Below, one piece after another: positions 16,806 through 27,391 of a DNA stretch of 64,000 nucleotides. The notes under the pieces are model-generated. The model made no database searches. It was not told the DNA's origin and worked only from the letters and a program-made list of their open reading frames with translations. This stretch comes from Arthrobacter echini (GTDB lineage: Bacteria; Actinomycetota; Actinomycetes; Actinomycetales; Micrococcaceae), in contig NZ_SSWH01000012.1 in assembly GCF_004803505.1 (NCBI RefSeq), forward strand, positions 1 through 64,000, in the 5' to 3' direction. The number at the start of each line of letters is the position of its first letter. The first letter of the stretch is position 1. The translations under genes and the position numbers were made by a program.

Positions 16806-18200
16806 CTACCGGCGTAGGGCCTCGAGCTGGGCGGCGACGGCGAGCAGGTGCGCCTCCTCGCCCGGGCGGCCGATGAGCTGCACGCTCATCGAGACCCCGT
16901 CGGGGAGAGTCAGGGTGGGTATCGTCACGGCCGGCAGTCCGCAGACATTGACCATCGAGGTGTAGGGCGAGTACTGGCACTGCCGTTCGTAGTCGGTATC
17001 GCCGTCGGCGTCCGTGTACCAGCCGATGGGGCGCGGCGACATGGCGACGGCCGGGGTCAGGATCATGTCGTAGGCCGAGTACTGCCGGATGGTCTCCTGC
17101 TCGAAGGCGCGCAGGACGTCGACCGCGCCCGCCAGATCGGCAGCACTTCTCCTCAGCGCGCGACCGCGGAGGACCCGCGTGATGTCCGTCAGGCGGTTCT
17201 CCCGTTCGGCGGGGATCGGCAGGGTCGCCAGTGACGCCGTCCACACGAGCTGGAAGGCCTCGTGATAGCGGCTGTCGTACGTCAGATCCGTGTCGACGAG
17301 GTCGTGGCCCGCGTTCTGCAGCAGGGTGATCCCGGCGCGGACGGCGTCGACGGCGGCGCTGTCCAGCCCGATGTCCATCGCGGTGGAGAACGGCGAGACG
17401 GTGCTCAGCCCTATGCGGAACCGGCCTTCGGCGCGCAGGGCTGCGTCGGTGAACGAGCCCGGATACCGCGAGGCGGCGCTCGTGGGACGGTAGCTCGGCT
17501 CGTGGACCAGCGCGTCGAGGAGCATTCCGGCGTCCACCGCGGAGCGGGCGAGAGGCCCGGCGACGACGAACTGCCCGAGGTCCGCCTGTCCCGACCCGGA
17601 GGGGACACGGCCCCGGTTCGGTTTCAGTCCCACCAGGCCGGTGGCAGCCGCCGGGATGCGGACCGACCCGCCGCCGTCGGTGCCGGGGGCGAACGGGAGC
17701 ATTGCGGCCGCCACTGCTGCGGCGCTGCCTCCCGAGGAGCCGGCCGGGCTGAGCTCTCGGTCGAGCGGGTTGCGGGCCGGAGGCGCCAGGCGGTTCTCGC
17801 TGTAGCAGCTCAGACCGAATTCGGGGACCTGCGTCTTGCCGAGACTGATGGCTCCGGCGCGGCGCAGGACCGCAGCCAGTGGCGCGTCCTTCGCCGCGAT
17901 CGACGGCTCGAGTGCGGCAGTGCCCAGCGTGGTCCGGACGTCGGCGACGTCGGTCAGGTCCTTGTGCGCCAGCGGCATGCCGTGCAGCGGGCCGAGGGCC
18001 GCCCCGGAGGAGCGCAGTCGATCGGCGTGGTCGGCGGCGCGCAGCGCATGGTCATGCGTGACGGTGATGAACGAACCGAGGTCGGGGTTCAGTGCGTCGA
18101 TGCGGCGCAGGAAGTGCTCCGTCACCTCCCGCGCGCTGACGGCCCCACGGGCGAGAGCGTCCTGGAGGGCCAGGGCGGAGAGTTCGTGCAGATCGGCCAT
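16806..18200 (-). CDS. Amidase, amidase-signature family
   Basis: A 464-residue amidase-signature enzyme. The catalytic triad is visible: Lys in PLAHKDL, the cis-Ser in AGSSGGSAAAVA, and the nucleophilic Ser in the following GTDGGGSVRIPAA segment. Such enzymes hydrolyse amide bonds. This one lacks the GatBC partners nearby and so is a general amidase rather than GatA. The ATG at 18200 is preceded by GGAG four bases upstream; an in-frame upstream start at 18236 is less likely. It is divergent from the rhodanese gene. Confidence 0.85.
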   Translation of the reverse strand: MADLHELSALALQDALARGAVSAREVTEHFLRRIDALNPDLGSFITVTHDHALRAADHADRLRSSGAALGPLHGMPLAHKDLTDVADVRTTLGTAALEPSIAAKDAPLAAVLRRAGAISLGKTQVPEFGLSCYSENRLAPPARNPLDRELSPAGSSGGSAAAVAAAMLPFAPGTDGGGSVRIPAAATGLVGLKPNRGRVPSGSGQADLGQFVVAGPLARSAVDAGMLLDALVHEPSYRPTSAASRYPGSFTDAALRAEGRFRIGLSTVSPFSTAMDIGLDSAAVDAVRAGITLLQNAGHDLVDTDLTYDSRYHEAFQLVWTASLATLPIPAERENRLTDITRVLRGRALRRSAADLAGAVDVLRAFEQETIRQYSAYDMILTPAVAMSPRPIGWYTDADGDTDYERQCQYSPYTSMVNVCGLPAVTIPTLTLPDGVSMSVQLIGRPGEEAHLLAVAAQLEALRR

Positions 18201-18342
18201 GGGACTCCAGTCGGTTGAGGAGAGGACAAGGACCACTATAGAAGCCGCTCACCCGGGTCGGTCCGGGCAGGCGGGGCATGCACGGCAACGCCACCGACGG
18301 CGGACATGGCGTCGGTGCGGCAGAGCGTGAAAAGGTGGATCC

Positions 18343-18669
18343 ATGAGCGAATTCGAGAGTGTACCGGTGACCGCTGTTCCCGAGGGTGCGCGCATCCTCG
18401 ACGTCCGAGAGGACTACGAGTGGGAGGCAGGGCACATCGACGGCGCACTGCACATCCCGCTCGACGAGCTTCCCGCCCGCGTGGAGGAGCTGGATCCCGA
18501 CGAGACCCTGCACGTGATCTGCCGCACCGGGGGACGCTCGCAGCGGGCGACGCAGTGGCTCGAGGGCCACGGCTACACCGCCATCAACGTCAACGGCGGC
18601 ATGGGTGCCTGGCTGGACGAGGGCAGGCCCATGGTGTCGGAGTCGGACGGAGAGCCGACCGTCCTGTGA
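18343..18669 (+). CDS. Rhodanese-like sulfurtransferase
   Basis: A 108-residue single rhodanese domain. The active-site loop CRTGGRS carries Cys60, which would take up a persulfide sulfur. The N-terminal LDVREDYEWEAGHIDGALHIPL is the CDC25-like signature. AAAAGGTGG precedes the ATG. The stop overlaps the GTG start of pheA by 4 bp (GTGA), so the two are translationally coupled. No obvious biochemical link to phenylalanine synthesis is known to me. Cytoplasmic, with no signal peptide. Confidence 0.9.
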   Translation: MSEFESVPVTAVPEGARILDVREDYEWEAGHIDGALHIPLDELPARVEELDPDETLHVICRTGGRSQRATQWLEGHGYTAINVNGGMGAWLDEGRPMVSESDGEPTVL

Positions 18670-19604
18670 ACGGTGCGGACGTCCCCTCCTACTCCTATCT
18701 CGGGCCGGAGGGCACCTTCACCGAGGCTGCCCTCCTGAAGGTGCCGGGGGCCGGGCACGCACGCCGGGTCCCGGCGTCGACCGTCGGTTCGGCGCTCGAC
18801 GCCGTCAGGTCCGGCGCGGTGGATGCTGCCATGGTGCCCATCGAGAACTCGGTCGAGGGCGGGGTGAGCGCCACGCTCGACTCGATCGCCGTCGGTGATC
18901 CACTGCGGATCGTGCGCGAGGAACTCGTGCCCATCACCTTCGTGCTCGCTGCACGAGCGGGTACGGCGCTCGCCGACGTCCGCCGTATTGCGACACACGG
19001 CCACGCCTGGGCCCAGTGCCGGGCCTGGGTCGACGGACATGTACGTGACGCAGAATATGTCCCGTCCTCGTCGACCGCGGCCGCTGCCCGGGACCTGGCA
19101 GCGGGTGAAGGAGGCTTCGATGCCGCGATCTGCTCCCCCCTCGTGGCGGGTCGGCTCGGGCTCGCCGTCCTGGGGGAGGACATCGGGGACATCTCCGACG
19201 CCGTGACGCGCTTCATCCTGGTGGGCGGACCCGGAGCGCTCCCGCCGCGCACCGGTGCGGACAGGACGACGCTCGTGATCCCCCTGCCCGTGGATCACCC
19301 CGGGGCGCTGATGCAGATCCTGGATCAGTTCGCGGCGCGCGGCGTGAATCTGAGCAGGATCGAATCCCGGCCCACCGGGCAGTTCCTGGGTGACTACTTC
19401 TTCAGCGTGGACGCCGACGGTCATGTCGAGGACGCACGCGTGGCCGATGCGCTCAAGGGACTGCACCGGATCAGTCCGGGCCTGCGTTTCCTCGGATCCT
19501 ATGCGCGGGCGGATCGCCGCTCACCCGCCGTCGAGCGGCACACGTCCGACGACGCCTTCACTGCCGCCGACGAGTGGCTCGGCACGATCCTCGACGGGCG
19601 CTGA
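18666..19604 (+). CDS. pheA: Prephenate dehydratase
   Basis: A 312-residue monofunctional prephenate dehydratase making phenylpyruvate in phenylalanine synthesis. The PDT domain shows YLGPEGTFTEAAL, VPIENSVEGGVSATLD and THGHAWAQCR. The C-terminal ACT domain (about 205-285; LVIPLPVDHPGALMQILD, then IESRPTG) binds phenylalanine for feedback control, with the usual GALxxxL and ESRP motifs intact. The start GTG overlaps the rhodanese stop; no ATG fits the family N-terminus. No chorismate mutase domain is fused, as is normal for actinobacteria. Confidence 0.92.
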   Translation: MNGADVPSYSYLGPEGTFTEAALLKVPGAGHARRVPASTVGSALDAVRSGAVDAAMVPIENSVEGGVSATLDSIAVGDPLRIVREELVPITFVLAARAGTALADVRRIATHGHAWAQCRAWVDGHVRDAEYVPSSSTAAAARDLAAGEGGFDAAICSPLVAGRLGLAVLGEDIGDISDAVTRFILVGGPGALPPRTGADRTTLVIPLPVDHPGALMQILDQFAARGVNLSRIESRPTGQFLGDYFFSVDADGHVEDARVADALKGLHRISPGLRFLGSYARADRRSPAVERHTSDDAFTAADEWLGTILDGR

Positions 19605-19684
19605 CGACACCCCGCCGGTCGGAGGACGCATGAGCGCAGTAGGCTGTGGACCGATGTCCACCCCTCCCGGAAGGCCGGTCCACG

Positions 19685-20659
19685 ATGGCTCGATTGCGCC
19701 GGAGCAATACGCGCAGACCCGGTATCACCCGCCGTCGCCACGGGAAGGGTTTCAGCTACCGCGCCCCGGACGGAAGCCTTCTGCGGGACCGGGAGGAGAT
19801 CGGGCGCATCAAGGATCTGGTCATTCCGCCGGCCTGGCAGGACGTGTGGATAGCCCCCTACCCGAACGGGCACGTCCAGGCGATCGGCACCGACGAGGCC
19901 GGCCGGCGCCAGTATCTCTACCATCCTTCGTGGCGTGAGCAGAAGGACCGCGAGAAGTTCGATCGCGCCCTCGATTTCGGCGCGAAACTCACGAGTGCGC
20001 GCCGTGCGATCACCCAGCACCTCAGGAGCGAGGGGGTGGGCCGCGAGCGGGCCTTCGCGGCTGCCCTGCGGATCGTCGACGCCGGAGCCCTGCGAATCGG
20101 CTCGGCCCAGTACGCCGAGGCCAACGGGTCCTTCGGCGTCACCACGCTGCTCGTGGAGCACTGCACCGTGGAGGGGGACGTGATCACCTTCGACTTCCCC
20201 GGCAAGAGCGGCCAGCACTGGGACACGCGTCTGGAGGACGAGGATCTCGCGGCGGCCCTGCGACCCATGCTGGAGCGCGAGGACGCCGACACCGTGCTCG
20301 CGTGGCAGGCGGAGGATGGCAGCTGGCACCACGTGGACGGCTCCCAGCTCAACGAGTTCCTCCGCCAGGTCACCGGCGGGCCGTTCACAGCGAAGGACTT
20401 CCGTACCTGGCAGGCCACGGTCGTAGCCGCCATGTCACTGTCCCGGCAGGACCTGTCGGCGACGAGCCGCACCGCACGGCAGAAAGCCGTCACCGCCACC
20501 ATGAAGGCGGTGGCGGACCATCTCGGGAACACGCCCACCGTTGCCAGGACCTCCTACGTGGACCCGCGGCTCGTGGACCGCTTCATGGCCGGGGAAGTCA
20601 TCCCGATCACCACCTACTCCGCCTCGGAGAAAGCGGTACAGGAGCTGCTGCGCGACTGA
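19685..20659 (+). CDS. DNA topoisomerase IB
   Basis: A 324-residue eukaryote/poxvirus-type topoisomerase IB. It has the N-terminal domain (GFSYRAPDG, IPPAWQDVWI), the catalytic Arg and Lys region (RIVDAGALRIG), the second Arg and His region (KDFRTWQATVVAA) and the nucleophilic Tyr in RTSYVDPRLVDRF. Such enzymes relax supercoils by a 3'-phosphotyrosyl intermediate and occur as accessory proteins in many actinobacteria. The ATG at 19685 has GGAAGG upstream. A -10-like TAGGCT at 19640-19645 would give a leader of about 33 bases. The N-terminus is very basic. Confidence 0.9.
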   Translation: MARLRRSNTRRPGITRRRHGKGFSYRAPDGSLLRDREEIGRIKDLVIPPAWQDVWIAPYPNGHVQAIGTDEAGRRQYLYHPSWREQKDREKFDRALDFGAKLTSARRAITQHLRSEGVGRERAFAAALRIVDAGALRIGSAQYAEANGSFGVTTLLVEHCTVEGDVITFDFPGKSGQHWDTRLEDEDLAAALRPMLEREDADTVLAWQAEDGSWHHVDGSQLNEFLRQVTGGPFTAKDFRTWQATVVAAMSLSRQDLSATSRTARQKAVTATMKAVADHLGNTPTVARTSYVDPRLVDRFMAGEVIPITTYSASEKAVQELLRD

Positions 20660-20765
20660 GCTCCCGGGTGGGCTCCCAGGGCAGCGCGCGTTTGTCACGG
20701 CCGCGATCCTCAGTACGCTTGCCATGGGCGCTCAGGAAGCGCATCCCCCGACGAAAGGCAGCATC

Positions 20766-21080
20766 ATGACCGAGAACGCTCATGAAGGACACATCGTGAA
20801 TCCCGACGCGGGCCGCGCGTCGACGTCGGATCCCGACCGGCCGGGCGACGCCGGCGACCAGGGCAACGATCTCCGCTTCGCCGAGGAGCAGCGGCTCATC
20901 ACTGAGCAGGCGGAACCGGGTCAGGAGGAAGGCAGCTACACCAGCGCCGATGTCGAGGGCGACTCCGGCGGATACACCTCCGCGCAGGATCCCGCCGAGG
21001 AGGGCGAGTACACCGACAAGGACACGGCGCGTATCGACGAGCCGGAGAGCCAGGGCGAGTACACCGACCGCGACCGCTAG
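20766..21080 (+). CDS. Acidic hypothetical protein with Gly-x-Tyr-Thr repeats
   Basis: A 104-residue acidic protein without hydrophobic segments. Its second half contains four spaced copies of a G-x-Y-T-S/D motif (GSYTS, GGYTS, GEYTD, GEYTD), and the protein ends in DRDR. GAAAGGCAGC precedes the ATG. The stop overlaps the convergent lipid kinase stop by 4 bp. No family is recognised; it looks intrinsically disordered, and Tyr/Thr in the repeats could be phosphorylated. High reading-frame density in a GC-rich genome means it could still be spurious, but the ribosome site and repeat regularity argue for a gene. Confidence 0.6.
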   Translation: MTENAHEGHIVNPDAGRASTSDPDRPGDAGDQGNDLRFAEEQRLITEQAEPGQEEGSYTSADVEGDSGGYTSAQDPAEEGEYTDKDTARIDEPESQGEYTDRDR

Positions 21081-22210
21081 GAGCGCAGCGGGATCCGTTC
21101 CGGAGCCCACCGCGACGAGCGTCGCTGGCCGGTCGAGGAGCCTGCTGGTCCTGGAGCCGACTGCGGCACCCGGACCAGCAGTGCAGCCGGATCGACCCTT
21201 GCCGTGAACGAGGTGATGGAGCCTGACGCGTCGCCGTCCAGCTGGGTGGCGATCGGCTCGGCGGAACGGACGGAGATCTGCTTCGCGCGGTAGTAGCTGA
21301 GCACGGGAATGCCGCCGCGGCGGCGCAGGAGGATCTTCGCGGCCATCCAGACCCAGCCGAGCAGGCTGCGGGGACTGAGTACCACCACGTCCAGGTAGCC
21401 GTCGTCGATCACGGCATCGGGGACGAAGTCCACACCCGCAGGCAACTTCCCGCAGTTGGCCACCAGCAGACTGCGCACCTTCCGGCTCTGCGGGGGCCCC
21501 CCGTCGAGGCTGATCGATATCCGGCGGCGCCGGCCCGGCAGGTGCCGCACCCCGGCCTCGCTGTAGGCGAGCCAGCCGAAACGCTCCTTCAGCTCCTGCT
21601 TCGCGTCCGTGACCACGCTCGCGTCGAAGCCCGCCCCGCCCATGACCAGGAAGACGTGCTCGGAGCCGGCCCCGCTCTGCTCGTCGCTCAGCGTGATCAG
21701 GCCCAGATCGATGCGGCGCTCGTACCCGTGCAGGGCGAGGCGGAGGCAGCCGGCGATGTCGTTGTACGGAAGACCCAGATTGCGCACCAGGAGATTCCCG
21801 GTGCCCAGCGGCAGCAGGCCGAGCGCCGCGGGTCGGTGGGCCAGGGCCCTCGCCACGGCCCGCACCGTCCCATCACCTCCGGCGGCGAGGACGACGTCGG
21901 CCCCCGCCGCGAGTGCGCGCTCCGCCTGCCCTGTCCCGGGGTCCTCGACGGTCGTCTCGAGGATCAGCGGAGGCTCCCAGCCGGCCTCCGCACACGCATC
22001 GATCACGAGCCGGCGGGTGGTATCGGCGTGCAGCTTGGACGGATTGATCACCAGGGCGACCTGCGCGGGTCCTGCGGCAACCCGGACGGGCCGGTTCACG
22101 GATGCGGTGGGCGCCGGTCTCTGGTGCAGCCGCCGCACGGACCAGTAGGACTGGATGGACGCGGCGGCAGCGGATGCAGCGGCCGTTGCGGCAAGCAGGT
22201 TACGGCGCAT
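21077..22210 (-). CDS. Diacylglycerol kinase-family lipid kinase
   Basis: A 377-residue protein with the DAGK catalytic fold at about residues 50-190. It shows VALVINPSKL, the nucleotide motif AAGGDGTVRAVARAL and LPLGTGNLLVRNLGLP. The N-terminal ~45 residues hold a hydrophobic Ala-rich stretch followed by a basic segment, so it may be membrane attached. Related bacterial enzymes (DgkB, YegS, BmrU) phosphorylate diacylglycerol or other lipids. The second half carries the usual C-terminal beta-sandwich (GGAGFDASVV, DDGYLDVVVLSP). Start ATG 22210. Its lipid substrate is not determinable. Confidence 0.87.
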   Translation of the reverse strand: MRRNLLAATAAASAAAASIQSYWSVRRLHQRPAPTASVNRPVRVAAGPAQVALVINPSKLHADTTRRLVIDACAEAGWEPPLILETTVEDPGTGQAERALAAGADVVLAAGGDGTVRAVARALAHRPAALGLLPLGTGNLLVRNLGLPYNDIAGCLRLALHGYERRIDLGLITLSDEQSGAGSEHVFLVMGGAGFDASVVTDAKQELKERFGWLAYSEAGVRHLPGRRRRISISLDGGPPQSRKVRSLLVANCGKLPAGVDFVPDAVIDDGYLDVVVLSPRSLLGWVWMAAKILLRRRGGIPVLSYYRAKQISVRSAEPIATQLDGDASGSITSFTARVDPAALLVRVPQSAPGPAGSSTGQRRSSRWAPERIPLRS

Positions 22211-22264
22211 GGTCCCCCCACCCTAGCGGGCGCGGGCTGCGGCGGACGGACGGCGGGCTTTCGG

Positions 22265-22270
22265 TAGTCT
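22265..22270 (+). promoter_or_regulatory. -10 element TAGTCT of serS, leaderless
   Basis: TAGTCT ends seven bases before the GTG start of serS and no ribosome site is present, indicating a leaderless mRNA. Confidence 0.55.
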
Positions 22271-22277
22271 TGTCGGT

Positions 22278-23558
22278 GTGATCGACGTCAACGACCTCCG
22301 CCAGAATCCCGAGCAGTACCGAGCCTCCCAGCGCGCCCGCAGGGCGGAGGAGTCGATGGTCGACGGCCTTCTCGCCGCGGACACCCGCCGCCGTGACGCC
22401 GTGACCTCCTACGAGAGGCTCCGGGCGGAGCAGAATGCCTTCGGCAAGCGCGTGGCACAGGCTTCGGGCGAGCAGAAGCAGGTCCTGCTCGCGGAGGTCA
22501 GGGACCTGGCGGCGGCCGTGAAGAGTGCGGCAGCCGACGCCGAGAGCGCCTCCGCGGAGCAGGACGCACTCCTGCGCGCCCTGCCGAATCTGGTGCAGGA
22601 CGGCGCCCCCGAGGGCCTCGAGGAGGACTACGTGGTCCTCAGGACCGTGGGGACGCCACGCGACTTCGGCGCCGAGGGCTTCGAGGCCCGCGACCACCTG
22701 GAACTCGGTGAGCTGATCGGGGCCATCGACATGGAACGCGGTGCGAAGGTCTCGGGTTCCCGCTTCTACTTCCTCAAGGGTGTCGGTGCCCGGCTCGAGG
22801 TGGCCCTGCTGCGCATGGCGCTCGACCAGGCGATCGAGTCGGGCTTCACGCCGATGATCACCCCAACGCTCGTTCGCCCCGAGATCATGCAGGGCACGGG
22901 CTTCGACGTAGCGCACGACGCCGAGATCTACCGGCTCGCCGACGACGACCTGTACCTGGTCGGGACCTCCGAGGTGGCGCTGGCCGGGTACCACTCCGAC
23001 GAGATCATCGACCTCACCGCCGGTCCCCTCCGGTACGCCGGGTGGTCCTCCTGCTATCGCCGGGAGGCCGGCTCGCACGGGAAGGACACCCGCGGCATCA
23101 TTCGCGTGCACCAGTTCAACAAGGTGGAGATGTTCACCTACACCACGGTGGAGGACGCCGCGGCCGAGCACGAGCGCATGCTGGCCTGGGAGGAGGAGAT
23201 GCTCGCGAAGGTCGAGCTCCCGTACCGCGTCATCGACACGGCTGCCGGCGACCTCGGGATGTCCGCCGCCCGCAAGTTCGACTGCGAGGCCTGGGTCCCG
23301 ACCCAGAATGACTACCGCGAGCTGACCTCCACCTCGAACTGCACCACGTTCCAGGCCAGGCGGCTGAACATCCGCGAGCGCCAGGACGGCGAGGGCCAGA
23401 AGGGCACGCGGGCCGTCGCCACGCTCAACGGCACGCTCGCGACCACGCGCTGGATCGTGGCGATCCTCGAGCACCACCAGAACCCCGACGGCTCGGTCAC
23501 GGTGCCCGCGGCGCTGCGCCCGTATATGAACGGGCTGGAACTCCTCCCGGTCCTCTGA
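22278..23558 (+). CDS. serS: Seryl-tRNA synthetase
   Basis: A 426-residue class II synthetase charging tRNA-Ser (and tRNA-Sec where present). The N-terminal ~105 residues form the coiled-coil arm that holds the tRNA long variable arm. The catalytic domain shows the TSEVAL motif, motif 2 ([18 protein letters not shown], then HQFNKVEMF) and motif 3 ([18 protein letters not shown]). The length is standard. The start is the GTG at 22278 ([15 protein letters not shown]), the usual family N-terminus, with a -10 box just upstream. Confidence 0.97.
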   Translation: MIDVNDLRQNPEQYRASQRARRAEESMVDGLLAADTRRRDAVTSYERLRAEQNAFGKRVAQASGEQKQVLLAEVRDLAAAVKSAAADAESASAEQDALLRALPNLVQDGAPEGLEEDYVVLRTVGTPRDFGAEGFEARDHLELGELIGAIDMERGAKVSGSRFYFLKGVGARLEVALLRMALDQAIESGFTPMITPTLVRPEIMQGTGFDVAHDAEIYRLADDDLYLVGTSEVALAGYHSDEIIDLTAGPLRYAGWSSCYRREAGSHGKDTRGIIRVHQFNKVEMFTYTTVEDAAAEHERMLAWEEEMLAKVELPYRVIDTAAGDLGMSAARKFDCEAWVPTQNDYRELTSTSNCTTFQARRLNIRERQDGEGQKGTRAVATLNGTLATTRWIVAILEHHQNPDGSVTVPAALRPYMNGLELLPVL

Positions 23559-23608
23559 GGCTCCGCGCGCCCGCATGCAGGCGTCAGTGGGGTCTGGTTC
23601 ACTGGAGT

Positions 23609-24445
23609 ATGACCTCTTTGATCAGTGCTGGCAACGATGACCAGCAGGAGAACACCAGGAACTACCTCGTAGCGCTCGACGTCGACGGCACGCTCGTGGA
23701 CCACGACGGCTCGATGACCGAGGAGGTACGCGACGCCGCGCAGGCCGTCGTCGAGGCCGGACACGACGTGATCATCGCGACCGGCAGGTCCCTCGGCGCC
23801 ACGCTTCCGGTGATCCACCTGCTCGGGATCACCCGCGGTCACGCGGTCTGCTCGAACGGCGGGGTCACGCTGCGGATCGACGCCGGGCTCCCCGAGGGGT
23901 TCGAGGTCCTCGAGCGCATCACCTTCGATCCCGCCCCTGCCCTCTCCGCACTGCGCGAGCGACTGCCGACCGCCAAGTACGCTCTCGAGGACGATCACGG
24001 CAGATTCCTCGCGACCGAGAGCTTCCAGGATGCGAGCTTCGGCTCGGAGACCCGGAGCGTGGACTTCGAGGAGATGCTCGCGAGCCGTGCGGTTCGCGTG
24101 GTCGTCTTCAGCACCGACTCCTCGGCCGAGGAGTTCGGCGATGCCGTGGCCTCGATCGGACTCCACGGGGTCACCTACTCGGTCGGCTGGACGGCGTGGC
24201 TGGACATCGCGGCGTCGGGTGTCACCAAGGCCAGTGCCCTGGAGGTCCTCAGGCAGCGGCTCGGGACACGACCCGAGGACACGGTGTCCGTGGGAGACGG
24301 CCGTAACGACATCGAGATGCTCCAGTGGGCCGGCCGCGGTGTGGCGATGGGGCAGGCACCCCAGGAGGTCCGGGCGGTCGCCTCCGAGGTGACGGGCAGT
24401 GTGTACGACGACGGCGCCGCCAAGGTGCTGCGCTCCCTGGTCTGA
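23609..24445 (+). CDS. HAD-superfamily (Cof-type) phosphatase
   Basis: A 278-residue HAD hydrolase of the Cof/IIB type. The catalytic Asp24 and Asp26 are in LDVDGTLVDHDG. Motif II is IIATGRS, motif III Lys is in VTKASAL, and motif IV is VSVGDGRNDIEML, followed by GVAMGQAP. These proteins dephosphorylate sugar phosphates and cofactors such as PLP or FMN; the substrate is not predictable. It follows serS by 50 bases, an arrangement common in Arthrobacter relatives. The first 15 residues are polar and not part of the fold. GGAG lies too close to the ATG to be an ideal ribosome site. Confidence 0.88.
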   Translation: MTSLISAGNDDQQENTRNYLVALDVDGTLVDHDGSMTEEVRDAAQAVVEAGHDVIIATGRSLGATLPVIHLLGITRGHAVCSNGGVTLRIDAGLPEGFEVLERITFDPAPALSALRERLPTAKYALEDDHGRFLATESFQDASFGSETRSVDFEEMLASRAVRVVVFSTDSSAEEFGDAVASIGLHGVTYSVGWTAWLDIAASGVTKASALEVLRQRLGTRPEDTVSVGDGRNDIEMLQWAGRGVAMGQAPQEVRAVASEVTGSVYDDGAAKVLRSLV

Positions 24446-24507
24446 CGACTCCCTGGCCCGGCCCGGGAGCGCGGCGCACGGCCGCCGTAGATGTCGGGGT
24501 TGCTTAA

Positions 24508-25920
<1,413 letters not shown>

Positions 25921-25923
<3 letters not shown>

Positions 25924-25954
25924 GCCGGCCCGGTCCGTACGGCCTGCCGGCTCA
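25921..25954. terminator. Bidirectional terminator-like hairpin
   Basis: TGAGCCGGC (25921-25929, starting at the gdhA stop) pairs with GCCGGCTCA (25946-25954). The loop contains the self-complementary CCGTACGG. It lies exactly between the convergent gdhA and SatD-like genes. Confidence 0.65.
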
Positions 25955-25956
25955 CG

Positions 25957-26592
25957 TCACGGCCGGTAGGCCGGGCTCGCACCCGGGAGTTCGGCCGGTC
26001 CGTGCGCCAGATCGAGCAGGCGGGCCGCCGCGGGCCGCGTTGCCCATTCCTCCGTCCAGTGGGAGCGGACGACGGCGCGGCTCACGGCCTGCGCAGTGAC
26101 GCCCAGCTCCTCGGCGACGTACTTCTGCTGACCCCGGGCGCCCGGGGTCAGCAGGTCCAGGACCGTCCACTCGGCGTCGGTACGCGTGTGGACGATCTGC
26201 CCGAGGAGACGCAGGACGGCTTCGGCCTCCGCCGCGATCTCGCCGTCGGGACCCTCGACGGCCAGCGGAATCCGTTCCCCTGATTTCCGGGCACGCTCCA
26301 CGGCGCGCCGCGCGTGGACGAGCCCGTACCCCTGTGCGTCCACGATCCGCTCAGGCACCGGTGGGGTGAGTCCGCCGACGCCGATCCCCACGTGCCATCG
26401 GCGGGACCGCAGGGCACGCAGTGCGGCGTCCACCGCGGTCGTCGCGGAATCCACGACCCCCTGTACCTCGTCCCCCACCGACCGCTGGAACGGGACCACG
26501 GTCGGCAGGTAGCGCAGTGCCCTGAGGAGCTCGTCGACGAGATCCCCGACCTCGCGGGAATCACGCTGGTTGATGGTCAGGACGAAGTGCAT
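25957..26592 (-). CDS. SatD-like protein with C-terminal HTH
   Basis: A 211-residue protein. The N-terminal ~150 residues resemble the SatD family: a beta start (MHFVLTINQRDSREVGDL), then VVPFQRSVGDEVQGVV, WHVGIGVGGL and the YGLVHARRAVERA helix, a layout reminiscent of nucleotide-cyclase-like folds but without obvious catalytic metal residues. The C-terminal part (GQQKYVAEELGVTAQAVSRAV) is a helix-turn-helix, suggesting a DNA-binding regulator. The start ATG 26592 begins the recognisable fold; a longer frame upstream is Gly/Arg-rich and antisense to ppa. The function of SatD proteins is not established. Confidence 0.7.
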   Translation of the reverse strand: MHFVLTINQRDSREVGDLVDELLRALRYLPTVVPFQRSVGDEVQGVVDSATTAVDAALRALRSRRWHVGIGVGGLTPPVPERIVDAQGYGLVHARRAVERARKSGERIPLAVEGPDGEIAAEAEAVLRLLGQIVHTRTDAEWTVLDLLTPGARGQQKYVAEELGVTAQAVSRAVVRSHWTEEWATRPAAARLLDLAHGPAELPGASPAYRP

Positions 26593-26630
26593 GACGCCGG
26601 CACGGAGCGCGGGAGATGTCGCGGATCCGG

Positions 26631-27203
26631 CTAGCGGCCCTCGGGGGCCGGTGTGTCGGTGGCGTTGTCCGCCTCGACGTCGACGTCGCGGCCCTGCGGC
26701 TGGTCCTCCTCGCTGCCCTCTCCGATTTCCCTGAAGCGCCTGAGGGAGGCCTCGACCTCCGCCTCCGCCTCCTCGCGGCCCGCCCAGTCGGCAGCCTCGA
26801 CCCACTTGCCCGGCTCGAGATCCTTGTACCTCTCGAAGAAGTGCTTGATCTCCTCGAGCAGGAAATCGGGGACGTCCGAGAGTTCCTGGATGTGGGCGAA
26901 ACGGGGATCGACCGGAACGCAGAGCACCTTCGCGTCCCCGCCGCCGTCGTCGGTCATGTTGAACACACCGATAGGGCGGGACTCCACGAGGACCCCCGGG
27001 ACCAGGTCGAAGTCCTGCAGCATCACGAGAGCGTCCAGCGGATCGCCGTCCTCTCCGAGGGTGTTCTCGAAGTAGCCGTAGTGCGTGGGGTACTGCATGG
27101 AGGTGAACAGGACGCGGTCGAGGCGCAACCGGTGTGTCTCATGGTCTATCTCGTACTTCACGCGTGAACCCTTGGGGATCTCGATGGTCACGTCGAGCTT
27201 CAT
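26631..27203 (-). CDS. ppa: Inorganic pyrophosphatase with acidic C-terminal tail
   Basis: A 190-residue family I soluble pyrophosphatase that hydrolyses pyrophosphate released by biosynthesis. Active-site residues are visible: Lys/Arg in [11 protein letters not shown], Tyr in [12 protein letters not shown], and the Asp cluster [10 protein letters not shown] and [12 protein letters not shown]. The core ends near residue 160. The last ~30 residues ([10 protein letters not shown] onward) are acidic and unstructured, longer than the usual ~165-175 residue family length. AGGAGTTGCC precedes the ATG at 27203. It is divergent from dacB. Confidence 0.95.
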   Translation of the reverse strand: MKLDVTIEIPKGSRVKYEIDHETHRLRLDRVLFTSMQYPTHYGYFENTLGEDGDPLDALVMLQDFDLVPGVLVESRPIGVFNMTDDGGGDAKVLCVPVDPRFAHIQELSDVPDFLLEEIKHFFERYKDLEPGKWVEAADWAGREEAEAEVEASLRRFREIGEGSEEDQPQGRDVDVEADNATDTPAPEGR

Positions 27204-27391
27204 GGCAACTCCTGGGGATCGGTCGGTGCCGGGCGGCGGCAGCGCCGAGCCGGTCTAGTGTGTAGTCGTCAGCTCCCAACATATCCGTCGGCCGCCGGTA
27301 CCGGGGTATCCGGCCGACAGCCGTGTTGGGTCATTCCGGACACGTTCGACGACGTCGGGCGCCGACCGGCGACACCTCGCGAAAGGACACC

